Shown here: positions 1-11,970 of the stretch, piece by piece | Numbering within the stretch: the stretch's first letter is position 1 | How the letters are laid out: each line of letters opens with the position of its first letter | From: Blasia pusilla | Lineage: Eukaryota; Marchantiophyta; Marchantiopsida; Blasiales | Direction of reading: 5' to 3' | Length of the DNA stretch: 64,000 nt | Assembly: GCA_050084515.1 (NCBI GenBank) | Contig: CM114274.1 | Coordinates: 39,618,001-39,682,000 of the forward strand | Translations under genes and position numbers: made by a program | The notes under the pieces: model-generated | What the model was told of the DNA's origin: nothing | Seen by the model: only the letters and a program-made list of their open reading frames with translations | The model's database searches: none

Positions 1-918
1 AAGGGAGTTGAAAGCATTTGTAGCACAGTTACAAATATGTTGTAGATTAGTTACATAGTTTCATTCATTTCAAGCGAAACCTGATGAATCTCCCTCGTGG
101 TAGAGACATGATCACTTCTTCGATCCACTGCTGGGATTCTTCATTCAATATTTGTTATTATAGTAAGTGCCTGACCGTCAGCACTATGGGTTAGGCGCTT
201 CGCTTATATGACGACGTTGCCATAGATTAGCTTTACATGGAAGGAATACGTCCATACTGGTAGGTAGATGGAATAGAAACCCAGTAAGGGTCTTTCTGTG
301 CATTGAATACAAGTCTGTAACAAGTGAGCGACGGGAAGTCGGCGACAAATTGACCAGTTTCCCGCCTTTATATCTATAGAGATACACATTGTACAACTTC
401 GACCACGGAGGTCTCAAGAAGTCTTGACGTCTTGAAAGGGATGACAGTGCCTTTTACTCGACCGCGACGTCCAGTACTGTCATTGTTGCTGCACTTATGC
501 CGTTGGTACTTTTCGATGGGTTTGTAATTCTCTTTTATGCGGTTGGTTCCCTTCCTTTCCATCGCTGTGTACGGGTCGTCATCTGTTTTGGTTTCAAAGA
601 TTTTGTCCGGCAGCTTCAAGATTGATGGACCACTCAACGTTTTCTCTTTCTACGGTACACAGGCGGTTTAGTTGCTGCTGATGGAGATTCCAATGTTGGT
701 TGGTTGACGATCTTCACAGCGCTCCTCATGACTCCCGAATCCTTCCATTTCGACTCCAGGAGCCCAAATGTTGTTCACTTGATTAATGTTTGAACCTCCA
801 TCTTGAATCTCTGTTTTCGAAACTGCTTCTACCCTCTGAAATCTGACACAGAAGCTTAGAACTCGAGCAATACACGACTACTATTCTTGCGAAACCTAAA
901 CTTCCATAAGTGGCTGCT

Positions 919-1117
919 CTGAAACTGGGGATCGTGCCATGCACGGATCCTTTCAATGTGGCTCTCCTTACCAATATCTGTACATGACCCCAAAATCTGA
1001 AACTGGGGAAACAAGTTATACCCCAAAATCTGAAACCAAGGTTGGTGATCGAGTGAAACGAAGTGGGTCTAATATCTGTACATGACCCCAAAATCTGAAA
1101 CTGGGGATCGTGCCATG
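919..1117. repeat. Local imperfect repeats
   Basis: The phrase CCAAAATCTGAAAC and its variants recur near 988, 1022 and 1087, and 'GAAACTGGGGATCGTGCCAT' occurs near 920 and again near 1098. A 31-bp block at 1040-1070 recurs exactly at 2943-2973. These look like small local duplications of unknown origin. Confidence 0.7.
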
Positions 1118-1888
1118 TCGTTCACCGGAGAAGAGTGCCCGAGTTTCTGCGGGAAGGGCTGGTCGAGTGTTGCGACTCCTGCTTTCGAAAGTTCTGAGAA
1201 CCCGTACCACACCATCATTACGCACGGAGCTACTCTCCTCACTCCACAAGCAATCTCGCACACTCCCTGAAATCAGAGGTCATCTAGAGGGTTTACTGCG
1301 TGTTAATTGCAGATTGGAGTCGCTATAGTCGCCTACCTGGGCAGTGGATTACAACAAGATAGAAGTGACACCTCTGCTATTCTCGATGACATTTTGCGTT
1401 GTACCCACTTTCCCGCGCGCTCGTGGGAAATCGAGGGCTCACTACTGCCACAAGGAAACCACCCTTGTAGTCGACCATCGCTCGTCAACGACGCGCTCAC
1501 ACAGGATCATCACTCCTCAGTGTGCAACAACGAATCCACGAAGCTCGATTCATCATCAGACCAAGCAGCACACTCTGTCCAGCTTCTGCTATCTTGCTCT
1601 CTATTGCTGCCCCATGACCTCACAAGCATTCCAGATTGTACGGGCCGCACTGCTGCAGTGATTCGAATCTGCACTATATACTCCCAGAGCTCCTCGAACT
1701 CACTGACCGGCCTCCAATACCTCAACCACACGCTCTGCGGGACTCGTCGGAGTCATAGCTCCGCACTGTCCTCCGTCCTATCCGAGGCATTCTACAGACA
1801 AGAGAAAGTCGAGGTCCACAGATCCATAGGAGACTGATGAGAGTTGCAAACTCCAAAACCTCCTTCTACCGTTTTCACAAGCTCCTCT

Positions 1889-2036
1889 CAATCATGTGTT
1901 CTCTAGTAGCTCTTCCTAATGACTTGCTAACCCACAAACTAGCACCTCTTTGGAGAAGACCCAATCATGTGTTCTCTAGTAGCTCTTCCTAATGACTTGC
2001 TAACCCACAAACTAGCACCTCTTTGGAGAAGACCCA
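1889..2036. repeat. 73-bp tandem duplication (2 copies)
   Basis: Two essentially identical 73-bp units start at 1889 and 1962. A diverged third piece lies near 2116-2165, inside the next duplication. Confidence 0.85.
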
Positions 2037-2041
2037 GATTA

Positions 2042-2240
2042 TCACTAGAACTACATTAGAATGAAGGAACCCCTTTATATCCTAGTTGTCCTACTAAAAG
2101 GGGGAAAGAGCATGCTTCCTAATGACTTGCTAAGCCACAAACTAGGACCTCTTTGGAGAAAACTTAGAATCTCACTAGAACTACATTAGAATGAAGGAAC
2201 CCCTTTATATCCTAGTTGTCCTACTAAAAGGGGGAATGAG
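2042..2240. repeat. 130-bp spaced tandem duplication
   Basis: A block beginning ACTAGAACTACATTAGAATG at 2044 recurs at 2174 with very few changes. The spacer contains the diverged third copy of the 73-bp unit, so the two duplications are interleaved. Confidence 0.8.
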
Positions 2241-4150
2241 CATGCTTCCTTGCTTCAAATGGTGTAACATGTGGCAACTAAGCGTGTCCTTCACAATGGG
2301 CACGACACTAATACTCTCAACAAATTCGTCACATGCAAACGAGTTCAATGCAATCGAGTTGGGCTGCTTACTCGTCCAGGAAAGAGTGCAGTACAGAAGT
2401 TTGGAATGAGGCAGGCGACATAGACGGCGATGAGAACACCATCAGTGCAACTAAATGAGGGCTGAAAGTAGGGGAGCTTTTACTCAGGGTGTCACAGAAA
2501 CCAGCTAACGAGCCTATCAATGATGCCCCCACAGTCAATCTGGTCACTGGTGACTGTGGGTGCGTGATGATCACGAAGAACTGCTCTATTCATATCTTTC
2601 TCGCATGATTGCACCAGAAATGAAGAGCAGATTCATGTTCAAAACTTACCCATCAGATGTCAAGGTTCATGGGAGGCAGTCATGGGTACTACTACCCTCT
2701 TGAACAAAAACTGGTCTCCATTACTCACCGGCAACGCTCTGGAATCTGGATAGATATACACCAACTTCGAGCAACTTCGAACTCGAAGTTGATTCGGGCA
2801 ATCAAGTGTGATCGAACTTACACTCATGTGACGAACGACGAAGAAACCGTGTTGCTCGAATCATCAGTGCATTCGAGAGTGCTAAATCGACACTAGACTC
2901 CTGTGCATCAATCACTAACAATATTCTGGAAATAGACCGACAGGTTGGTGATCGAGTGAAACGAAGTGGGTCTGATACGAACGACTGAACTAAATGGACA
3001 GACCCCAAACAGAAACTGCTGCTTGAATAAGCTTATTGGAGAATGTTACCAAGACTCTATTAAGAACTCAGTCCGTAGGGCCAAGTAAAACTTTAGAAAC
3101 GATCAGTATTTCGCAGGTACAAAGCAGTTTGAACAACGCCAGGCAAATCCTTACCACAAACTCGTGTGCAAAGAGAGCAGCATGGAACTTCTGCTCATAA
3201 GCCCTCTATTATAAGCTCGCAAAGTAATCTAGTCATCATCGAATGTCTCAGAATGTAAGACAACAGCTCAAGCAAGCGAATTGAGCCAAACAATGGAATC
3301 TTTCTCACCATCAAGTGCTACATTGACTTTTCTTCAGATCTGTGGAAGGTGATACACTCTCGTCCATCAAGTTTGACTGTCATACAAGTGAATCGCCTCT
3401 ATGCCCTGCACTGCCAGGTCCTCTTTCACTTGAAGCCGAATTTAAACCAGATCAAACCATCTGTTCTTCAGTCACTAATCCAATGCTAATGGATCCCAAA
3501 ATAGGCCATGTCTTGTGTTTTGAGAAAGAGCGGCAAGGAGGGGCAGAGTGCCAGTCGTTGTTTTAGATTATAGTGTCATTCTGCAATCAGCACCCAGCTG
3601 CCTATACGACTAGTTTATGATAGAACCTCCATCAACTCTGGTAAACCATGTGGGGTCTCGGCGATTAAGTCCATCAGTTCCCTGCTCTATGTGCTCACGC
3701 TAACTGATGTTTATGACAGTCTTGGTAATATAACAAAATTTCACTCACCGATGCACTTGTTGCAGAACAAAAGCTAGTCTCCTGATGCATATGATTACTC
3801 TGAGGAACCTTGAAAGACCCAAATACGGGGAATTCTGGATTGAATTGCTCTCAGCTGTTCCACCATCTGTACTGAATAATGATTCAGAAACATCCCCGGC
3901 TACTAACATCTGCCATAGTTAGCAGCCAAGGATGGTTACCGAGCTCTCCTCTACCATGAACTTCTGACATGTTGCATTCTCCACAACCAGGGAGGCAGAT
4001 AGCTCGAGCCTGTTTGCAATCAAAAGCTATCTTTGGAGCGCAGTTGACATGGCTTCCTGGCCATCATTCCAAATCTCAAACACAGTACAAATTGTTGAGC
4101 AGAGGCCAACCTTGGCCATGTGCACTGGCGAGTACTCTAGAGACACGGAG

Positions 4151-6118
4151 TCAATTGGCCTTTCCCGATGCATATGGGATACCAACCCCACCTTTATAGA
4201 CAGCAGCAGCCTGGGGATACTGAGTCACAAACCTGTCAATGAATCTTCTCTCGGACATTATCATGATGGTGTTCAGTGAGTAAGCTTCCTCTCGCAGCAA
4301 ACCGTTCTCCTTCAATATAGATAGCACCTTGTGTCGAGGCTTGATTCTCATCTCAAGGCTGTAGAGCAAGTAAGATGGGCATTTCACAACCTCTTGTACT
4401 GAGCGATCCATGTGAGTTGTGAGATAATGGACTTTGTCTTGGATACACTTCTCACTCACAGTGAGAATAGCAGGTTGCTGCTTTACAATTTCGCGACTCT
4501 CCTGCAAACTAAGACCTAACGACTCCAAGTTGAGAAATCGGGCCTCCAGCGATCCTGTGCTGATGGTGATACAAACTCCCAAGGCCCTCACCATCTCCAC
4601 TGATCCGAGGGCAAATCCCTTCAGCTTGAAAAAATCCAGCTTCTTGTTCAGATCATTCACACTCAACGTGAGGGCTCGTGGATGCGAAGTCATCAACTTC
4701 ACAAGCCTCCTCCCGGTCAGACCATTTGCCTCAAAAAAAGCTACCTTTTGCTTCAGATTGTCTTCCAGGCTCACTGCTGTGATCTCAGGATACCTCGTGA
4801 GGATCTTGGCGATTCCCTCCCTTCCCACTCCGAGGCTCTGCAGCATCTCAATCTTTGGCCTCAATTTCTTTTCCACACTCTGGCGAAAAACTAGAGGCCA
4901 TCGGGATATAATTTTGGCCATCTTCTCTCGCTCCAGACCAATGCTGTCAAAGAATTGGATCTTCCGCTTCAAATTCTCGAGCCTCAGATGTAACAGTTGA
5001 GGAAAGAGCCTCAAACTCTGCTCTACTTCGGACTCGGATAAACCGGATGCCAGAAGAAAATCCACTCTGTCTCGGAAGCTCCCCACGGGCATGTCGATGG
5101 TGTCCTGCGGATCGGACTTCAAAATCTCTGCAATGACATGCTTCTGAATTCCTATCCGCTCCAAGTGCTGCAGAGTGGCCAAATTTTCTATTATGAAGAA
5201 TGCGTACTGCATCAACCCCGCCATGTCCTTGCGCTTCACACCCAGCCCCTCCAGAAAGTCCACAGTGGCTTGCAAATCTCCCGCTGTCAGAGTCAAAAGC
5301 TGCTTGTTGCGCTCCAGCACATTCCACAGCTCTCGTCTGGGAATCCCTAGGCTCTCCAGAACCTCCATACTCTTCAACAGCCCTTGTTCTCCGCCTAGCG
5401 CCACCTGCACGACGCTCAAGACATCGTCCAGCTTCTCAGGGTTCATTCCGATGCTTTCGAAGAATGGCTCCAGCTCATTCACGGCATTCTCCACCAGCGC
5501 TCTCTCCAGCAACGCGGGGTCGTTACTATTGGCATCGCCTCCAATGGCGACGAGTTTCTGGATGAAAGCAGGGCAGTTCCTACTGACGAATTCCGCATCC
5601 TTTCCCGGCAATCCCTTGTGCTTGCGTAAATAATTCTCCAGAGCCTGGGTCGTGGCCTGGAGCTGGACATCATTCCCGCATTCATCATCACAGGCTTCCT
5701 CCGCGAGATCCGACAGCGTCGGTGCAGCCCCTTGCGCTGATCCAAAACCCCTCTGTAAATCGTAGCACACGCTCCTCTTTGAATTCGCGGGCAGTGGAAG
5801 GTTTCCACCACCTCCACTGATGATGCCCTGTCGAATGAAGATGGGCCTCGCGGCGGGGAACAAGCGATGAGTTTCGCTGGCATGGCGGGGATTCCACTCG
5901 CCGACTGGCAGTGGCACCAGTCGGGAGCACACTCTAGCACTCCCAAACGTGACGACTCCACTTTGATGAATCGCTGAGAAGCATTTGGCAACAATCGCTC
6001 TCCAGGAGCGCTCACGATCCCAATTTTGATGGTAAACGGAGTGACGACAAGTGCGCAATACCATCAATCCACCGGCTTTCATGTCACCCGCATCTAGACT
6101 CCATGTCCTGAATCTCAT
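4151..6118 (-). CDS. mTERF family protein, organelle-targeted
   Basis: Single-exon 655-residue protein on the minus strand starting at the ATG at 6118. Residues from about 216 to 615 are a run of roughly 30-residue mTERF repeats, each with the pattern F-x-x-x-G-[LI] then a helix then P (for example FFDSIGLEREKMAKIISRWP and MLQSLGVGREGIAKILTRYP). Members of this family bind organellar nucleic acids and act in transcription termination, RNA processing or translation in chloroplasts or mitochondria. The first roughly 130 residues are rich in Arg, Ser and Ala and lack repeats, as expected of a transit peptide. Which organelle is served cannot be told by eye, and the subfamily is not assigned. An intronless structure is usual for many plant mTERF genes. 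No frameshift or stop is seen. Confidence 0.93.
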   Translation of the reverse strand: MRFRTWSLDAGDMKAGGLMVLRTCRHSVYHQNWDRERSWRAIVAKCFSAIHQSGVVTFGSARVCSRLVPLPVGEWNPRHASETHRLFPAARPIFIRQGIISGGGGNLPLPANSKRSVCYDLQRGFGSAQGAAPTLSDLAEEACDDECGNDVQLQATTQALENYLRKHKGLPGKDAEFVSRNCPAFIQKLVAIGGDANSNDPALLERALVENAVNELEPFFESIGMNPEKLDDVLSVVQVALGGEQGLLKSMEVLESLGIPRRELWNVLERNKQLLTLTAGDLQATVDFLEGLGVKRKDMAGLMQYAFFIIENLATLQHLERIGIQKHVIAEILKSDPQDTIDMPVGSFRDRVDFLLASGLSESEVEQSLRLFPQLLHLRLENLKRKIQFFDSIGLEREKMAKIISRWPLVFRQSVEKKLRPKIEMLQSLGVGREGIAKILTRYPEITAVSLEDNLKQKVAFFEANGLTGRRLVKLMTSHPRALTLSVNDLNKKLDFFKLKGFALGSVEMVRALGVCITISTGSLEARFLNLESLGLSLQESREIVKQQPAILTVSEKCIQDKVHYLTTHMDRSVQEVVKCPSYLLYSLEMRIKPRHKVLSILKENGLLREEAYSLNTIMIMSERRFIDRFVTQYPQAAAVYKGGVGIPYASGKAN

Positions 6119-7805
6119 GATCCGAGCAGAATCGCGCTCGAGAGGGACTTATTTAATGAACCATGAGGACGCTCTGATCCGGTAGTGGTAGTCATCTCCC
6201 AGCTCGAGCAGATGGTTTCCGCAACTACCAGATTCTGACAATCGGGCCCATGGCCGAAGGTTCTCGACGAACCAGAGCGTCCCCAATGTTGTGGTTTGAG
6301 GAGCAGCATGTTCAGAAATCGATGGCTTTTCTATCGGATCACCTAATGAGAGGACGGAGCACCCCGTTGCTGTATTACACAAAGATCTTGCATCTTACAA
6401 AGATACAAGAGAAATCCTATTGGAGTCGTTTCGTCCATGTCCGAGATTTGTTAGGGCCAACAGAGAATTTCTGGCTCTCATAGATCACTACAGGCGAGTT
6501 GAGAAAACTCCACAGTGCTTCTGCGTTCTCACACAGTGGCGCATTTATTCCAGGTCCTTGCGAGATATTGATTGCAGATAACAACGTGCAAACTCTGTCG
6601 GGTTCCTCCGTAAGCTTGAGAGGATTGAGGGGTAAGCTTGAGCCATCGCTTCAACCGCTCTTGTCCCGATGTAACGAATCAAGTTGGAATTTGATCGCCA
6701 CGCTCGAGCATTGAGGGTTTGCAGTTCCAGCGCGCGAAAGATTCCAGACAGCGCTCGTTGTTAACGATGACCACCGCTTATCTCCTACTTCCAACTCTAG
6801 CGCCCTAGTAGTTTCCATCGCATGCAACCACCAACTCATGGGCGCCTTACTGGAATAGACGATTGCACGACGAGGAGAAGCTGATGACAACTCCCACTAG
6901 ATATAGACGGTGAAGCCAATAGAAGACGGTGAGATAAAGAAGGTTCACCGCAATTGTTGTAACAGGAGTGTCCCGTGGTGTTTTGATGCAATTCAGCTAC
7001 ACCAGAATTTTAGAGGAGGATCACCCTTCTCCCTTTCCTGAGCGGCGTTTACCCTCAACACGTTTCTCGTGCTGCAGTGGAGAAAAAGTATTCCATGTAA
7101 GGACATTGGGTACACGCTTGCCCATTGAGATCGGTGAGCTCTATGGTGATTGCTACTGAAGGAGAAGTCACAAAACACTGCGCGGGCGGAGGTTGGGCTG
7201 GTGGTTCCGCAGCCTTTCTTCACCGCTCGTACAAAGGCCAGGTCTCCGGTGGAGGATTGGCTGTGGCGTAGTAATCAGACTCGGGAAATGCCAAGAATTC
7301 GAGATAACCGGAGTTGCATAAGCAATGGGAGTATTGCAGCTGGTTTTCTGAGTCCACACTTAGCCCAATTTGTGGCGGTAAAGACAAAGGCTGCCTGCAA
7401 CCCCAACTTGACCCGCTCTGTGCTGTGGAGAGCGCAGCAGAACGGGGGAGTTCAATTATAGTACGACCACCATATCACAAATCTACCACAAGATATTTGA
7501 TACGGCTGTTGCTATTAAACCGAAAAGAGCCCATTGCTGTTCAACTCACCTTGACCAGCTCAGCGCTGATAACGCATAGGTAGTGACATATTCATGAGTT
7601 CCAAGGAAGTACACAGCCTCATCCCCCAGACAAACTTTACTCTCTTCTGGAGCAGTGCATCATTGCAGACTCATGGAATCAAACCAATTATGCCAGTGAC
7701 ATAATGCAGGGAAAGGTATCAATGCAGCAAATACAGGAGCCGTTGCAGGGCTAATTAACTTTGTACAATCCGAACCGACATCCAGTTGCTAGCACGCTTA
7801 GTCAC

Positions 7806-7909
7806 TAGCACAGTGCAGTAAACGGTCCTGGTGTTTCAACCCCAGGGTGTCCCAGCAACAGCTCCTGTTCATCCCAAGGACACCAGAAACCGTTTACTGC
7901 AGAGTGCTA
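7806..7909. other. 104-nt imperfect foldback (MITE- or pre-miRNA-like)
   Basis: The ends TAGCAC and GTGCTA pair perfectly. After a small mismatch the arms pair again (TGCAGTAAACGGT with ACCGTTTACTGCA, then TGGTGT with ACACCA across a small internal loop), leaving a loop of about 40 nt. This is a long, nearly symmetrical hairpin in an intergenic region. It could be a small foldback transposon relic or a small-RNA precursor; sequence alone does not decide. I recognise no known miRNA in it. Confidence 0.6.
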
Positions 7910-8074
7910 CACAACACAAAATTGAAACAGATAGTTATTCATCTTAAAACAGGTTAAGAGACTGAAAACCACTTCCACTACCAATTCTCGGGAATCAGTA
8001 GATCATCTTGCAATCATCTAGCATACATAGTTCACGAACAACCAAATGCTAGTTTTGCAACAACCAAGATTTAA

Positions 8075-8150
8075 ATGTAAAAGACACAAGATTGGCGTGT
8101 ATGAAAAGACACAAGATTGGCGTGTATGAAAAGACACAAGATTGGCGCTG
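8075..8150. repeat. 25-bp tandem repeat (3 copies)
   Basis: Three near-identical units, each containing AAAAGACACAAGATTGGCG, start at about 8075, 8101 and 8126. Confidence 0.9.
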
Positions 8151-8826
8151 TAAACAGCCAAAACCATCCAATTATCATGTTGGGATTCAAAAAAGGACGT
8201 GTTGATACATAGATACAACTAAGCTAGAAAGAATGCCATGAACAAAATTGAAGTCACTTCCCAGTCAAATCTGAACCACTTGGCGAGAGGCCCTGTCAAT
8301 AGCTGAAGGCTCTTGGTTTGGAGGTAATAAAAAATTAGTGAGAAGGAAACCTCTTTTAATAGCCCTTCATTTTTCTATCAGTTGGATGCTTGTATGGACT
8401 TGTCCAAGCAGATGTTACCTCTAAAATTGTTTCGACATGCCAGTTCCAGACTAGTTGCATGCAGAACGGCAGTTTTGAGCAAACCGCAACCTCGAGCCAT
8501 AAAAGTCTGAGATATGATGAGGACTTGCATATCCTCCTCCAGGACCAAATTTCTCAGACCCTACCAAACGCCTCCATTCCTCATCACAGTTCCATCTGAT
8601 CTGGCTTTTGAGAACTCAATGCTACAGGGGAATACCAGGCATTACCTGTGAAGGATTGTAATGAGTATCATATTGTTGAAAGGACACCACTTATGATTGA
8701 AGTGGTTCGCATTATATGAATCCAGCACCTTGAGCGCCTTGCCTCCTCAAGCGCAAGCTTCGCCATTGCTGTTCAGGAGAACGCGCACAAGGACACTCTA
8801 CCTGAAATAAGCTGAGACAGAATAAG

Positions 8827-11800
8827 TTACAGAGAATTTACACGGGCTAGCAAAAACCCAGGCAACCGTGACTCTAATATAGCAAGGAGTGCTGCCTTGC
8901 TCAACTTTGTTATTAGTTCCTCTGAAGGAGATCTCCCGCCCGCACTGAGCCGCACTGCAGCCTCTACTAGTTGCCCCCTAAGCCACTGCGACAGAATAAC
9001 CCCCTTGGCTGATGAGCACTCCCTGTATAAAGGCAAATACGCAACAGTAACCTGTAGTTGCAATGGAAGTTCTTGCAAGTGAAGAGGTGAACATCCCCTT
9101 TTCAGCGCCCGCATGACATTGAGGTGATGTGCTTGGCCCAGCATTCTACCCCTTAAAAATGCCTCTTCTGACCATTCCTCTTGCAAAAATGACCGTAATT
9201 CTGGGGTGACAGCTTCATCTTCTGATTTGGCAATTCCATCTGCAATTTGGTATGTTTGCTCTGAGTTATTCAAAAAATCTGCCTGCAAAAGAAACGCAAT
9301 TCCTTTCAATGATCCCCCACTTCTCTCTCCAGCTGCTTTGAGGATCTCTGCACTGAGAGTTTGGAGAACATGGCGAGGAACATGGCTCAAGAGATACTCA
9401 GCGATGTCAACACGACTGCTTGATGCTGCAGCTGTCAAAGCTAAGCACAGCTCCATGTCTCTGCAACCTCTTTCCACAAACCAATGCACCACTTCCATGC
9501 AACCTCGTTCTGCGGCTCTCATAAGTGGGCCAAGGAAAGCCTCTGCATTACCATCTTCAACCAAACACTCCATGGTACCAATTTTGCAGTAATGAGAAGC
9601 AAAACCCAATGCCAAGTCCACATCTAGCTCCACACCATTGCTCTGTGCAATCTGCAATATATTCATTTATGGGAAATTCGTCAGGAATCCAAACCAACAA
9701 CACGATTCTGACCACAACCCACTGCCAAATTTGGACACAAATCATATTATACAAAAGAACTAGGTCCTTATCCTCATCTCCATCCACCAACAAGGTAGGA
9801 TGTAGATAAACTTACTTTGACAACCTAGGACATTGGGCTTTCACAGACCGAGAGACCATTAGATAGAACTGCGTTAACAGACCGAGAGAAGGTTTGATAG
9901 AACCTAATTTCTTCTTCGGTTCCTACAAAAGAGCTTCCTGGTGTATGTTGACTGAATCGAAGGACAGCATACATCCAATTGAGTGGCAGTTCACACACAG
10001 AGATTGATATGATAGGATGCGAGACCCTGTTCCACTCAAGATGAACTTCAAAGCTCCTCTACAGTGCTTTGACAGGAACACAAAGGCAGTACAAGAAGGT
10101 GCAAGCTATATCAACTGAATCCACCTTGAAAGTAAGAGATGCCTAAACTGGTAAGAGATAGGATGACATGGTACACTGACCCGATACAAAATTCAAGCAC
10201 CATATTCAATTGATCCCTACCAGGTCACACTGAGGAGTCAATTCAAGCATCCATAAACCGAGGAAGATGGAAAACTCTAATTGCCAGGTTTCTTGACACA
10301 GTTTTACCCTAAACTCCATCATTATTGGAAGAAAACGAAAATAGAAGAGAAGGGAGACCTGCAGAAGAATTCGGACAAGCTCTGTGCTCCCAAACCGAGC
10401 TGCCTCTAGAAAGCACTGATTCACATTATCCGCACCACCCTCTACAAGCAGTCCAAGTAGACCCTGCATTGCACTGGCTGCAATGCCCGTTGCCCATCCT
10501 GGATCGATGGCACTGGAAAAAAGAGTCAGAGGAAAGCATGCTGCGTCAAAGGCTTCTGTATAGTCCTTGCTGGTTAAGCGACTTCCGGCAAGTTCCAGAA
10601 AGCGCTTAAATGCCATCAACTGAAGTCGAGACTCTAGGGCTGAGCTTTGAACGACTCCCGAGCTGCTCTCCCCCTCACCCTTAGACCTTCCGCGAGAGTG
10701 TGACCCAATGCACTTGAGAGCCCACTCAGTAAATCTTTGGACCTTCGCGGCAGCCTCGGCTTTCAAAACTTCATCGCCATTACATTCTTGAAGTCTCTCA
10801 CGCAACCTACATGTGTTCATATCCGACCTTCGAGTCATGACATTGTTTGAACAGAGAAATACAAACCATGCTGACTTCGATTCCACATCAAACACTGCAA
10901 ACTCTACATCACCACGGAATTGGGCGTGGCAATTTTCTCCTCTCAATTACTAGATTCGGAAAGGGAATGAAGCACAGGCTGGGGCAAATCCTCGAATCAT
11001 CAGAAGCCGACCTCAAATAAACGTATGATGCGAATCTGAGGACTACGGCTCGTCTCCATCAAATTTTAAGAAAGCAATCCACGTCCTGCTTTTTCTCAGA
11101 AAGGTATTTTTCACAAGTGCTACAAACTATGAAAAATTGAGAGACAATGATTTGCTAATCAAAATAGAACAGCGGAGGAGGATGAGATAGGGTGGGTATT
11201 TCAACTACCTTTGTGCCATGACGGTAACTGTATCGGCCAGACTCATGGTTCGACTTCTGCAAGCCGACACGCACGACGCTAAGAAAGAAGTCCTGAGAGC
11301 CGCTCGGGTGAAGTCCGACGCACCGGCCAGAATAAGACGCTCAATCAGCCTCGTGGCCGCCGCAAGCTCCTGCGTGGTGCTCAAGAACCAGACAGAATCT
11401 AACGCAATACATAAACCGTCGTTTAAGCGCTGTGGATCGGCCAACGGAATGAAGCTCTCAGCCAGCCCCCAGTCATGTGCGCTCACAGCTAGCTGAAATG
11501 AACGTCCGAGATCCTGCTTCTCTCTTTTAGAGCTACCCCTGGCCTCCTCTTCTCGCACACAACTTCTGGATCCAGCCCTCATTCTTGAACTGCAAATCCT
11601 AACGCGACTGCAATCGCCCCTCTCACGGGGGAGCAAGGGGGCGCTAACGTCTCTCTGCCCTTCAGAGAGCAACCCTCCTTGATTGTTGGTACTCAGACGT
11701 TCTGCCTTTTCTCTTCCACTGGTGAAGGCGAGACACTCCGGCGTATGAGAGTGATCAATGTTGAGCCTCCCTCCACACACACCCAAATCACATTCAAAGG

Positions 11801-11867
11801 CGTGTCTCACCTCTAACTCCACGCACGCTTCATCCTCTTCCATCGGTGTTGCTTCGGAGTCCGCCAT
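8827..11867 (-). CDS. SKIP35: SKIP35-like ankyrin-repeat protein (3 exons)
   Basis: Exons on the minus strand: 11867-11209, 10806-10359 and 9651-8827, giving 643 residues. Donors read AG/GTAGTT and CAG/GTCTCC; acceptors read GTAG/G and GCAG/A; the frames join exactly. Exon 1 ends in the conserved block SCVSACRSRTMSLADTVTVM, which continues into RLRERLQECNGDEVLKAEAA in exon 2. Exons 2 and 3 hold ankyrin-like units (NQCFLEAARFGSTELVRILL, GFASHYCKIGTMECLVEDG, GPLMRAAERGCMEVVHWFVE). This matches the plant SKIP35 family, named for interaction with the SCF ubiquitin-ligase adaptor SKP1; its biochemical role is not settled. I chose the ATG at 11867 because an in-frame (GA)n tract lies just upstream. 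An in-frame ATG at 12068 would make that tract code for an Arg-Glu run. Introns are 402 and 707 nt. Confidence 0.93.
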
Positions 11868-11909
11868 CGGTGAGCCCTTAACCTCCTTTTCACATACAAT
11901 CTCCTCTCG

Positions 11910-11970
<61 letters not shown>

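Larger units (their letters stand above)
1..4150. other. Unassigned left flank, no convincing gene
   Basis: The base composition resembles the gene islands rather than the AT-rich transposon DNA, but no open frame on either strand shows a family I recognise. The longest frames (for example 1307-1837 plus and 374-637 minus) lack recognisable motifs and usable splice context. The stretch contains several local repeats, listed separately. The part next to 4150 probably includes the 3' untranslated region of the mTERF gene. It could also hold exons of an unknown gene or a non-coding transcript. Confidence 0.4.
6119..8826. other. Intergenic: mTERF promoter side and SKIP35 3' side
   Basis: No convincing gene. 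The part just above 6118 should contain the mTERF promoter and leader, and the part just below 8827 the SKIP35 3' untranslated region. The open frames (for example 7150-7461) have no recognisable motif. A foldback at 7806-7909 and a 25-bp triplication at 8075-8150 are listed separately. Confidence 0.5.

Noticed and set aside
374-637. 87-residue minus-strand ORF in the left flank
   Set aside because: Charged and codon-like, but no recognisable motif, no splice context and no supporting neighbour.
1307-1837. 176-residue plus-strand ORF
   Set aside because: No domain and overlapping frames on both strands; insufficient for a gene call.
4434-5633. Plus-strand ORFs of 188, 152 and 121 residues
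   Set aside because: Antisense shadows of the mTERF coding sequence.
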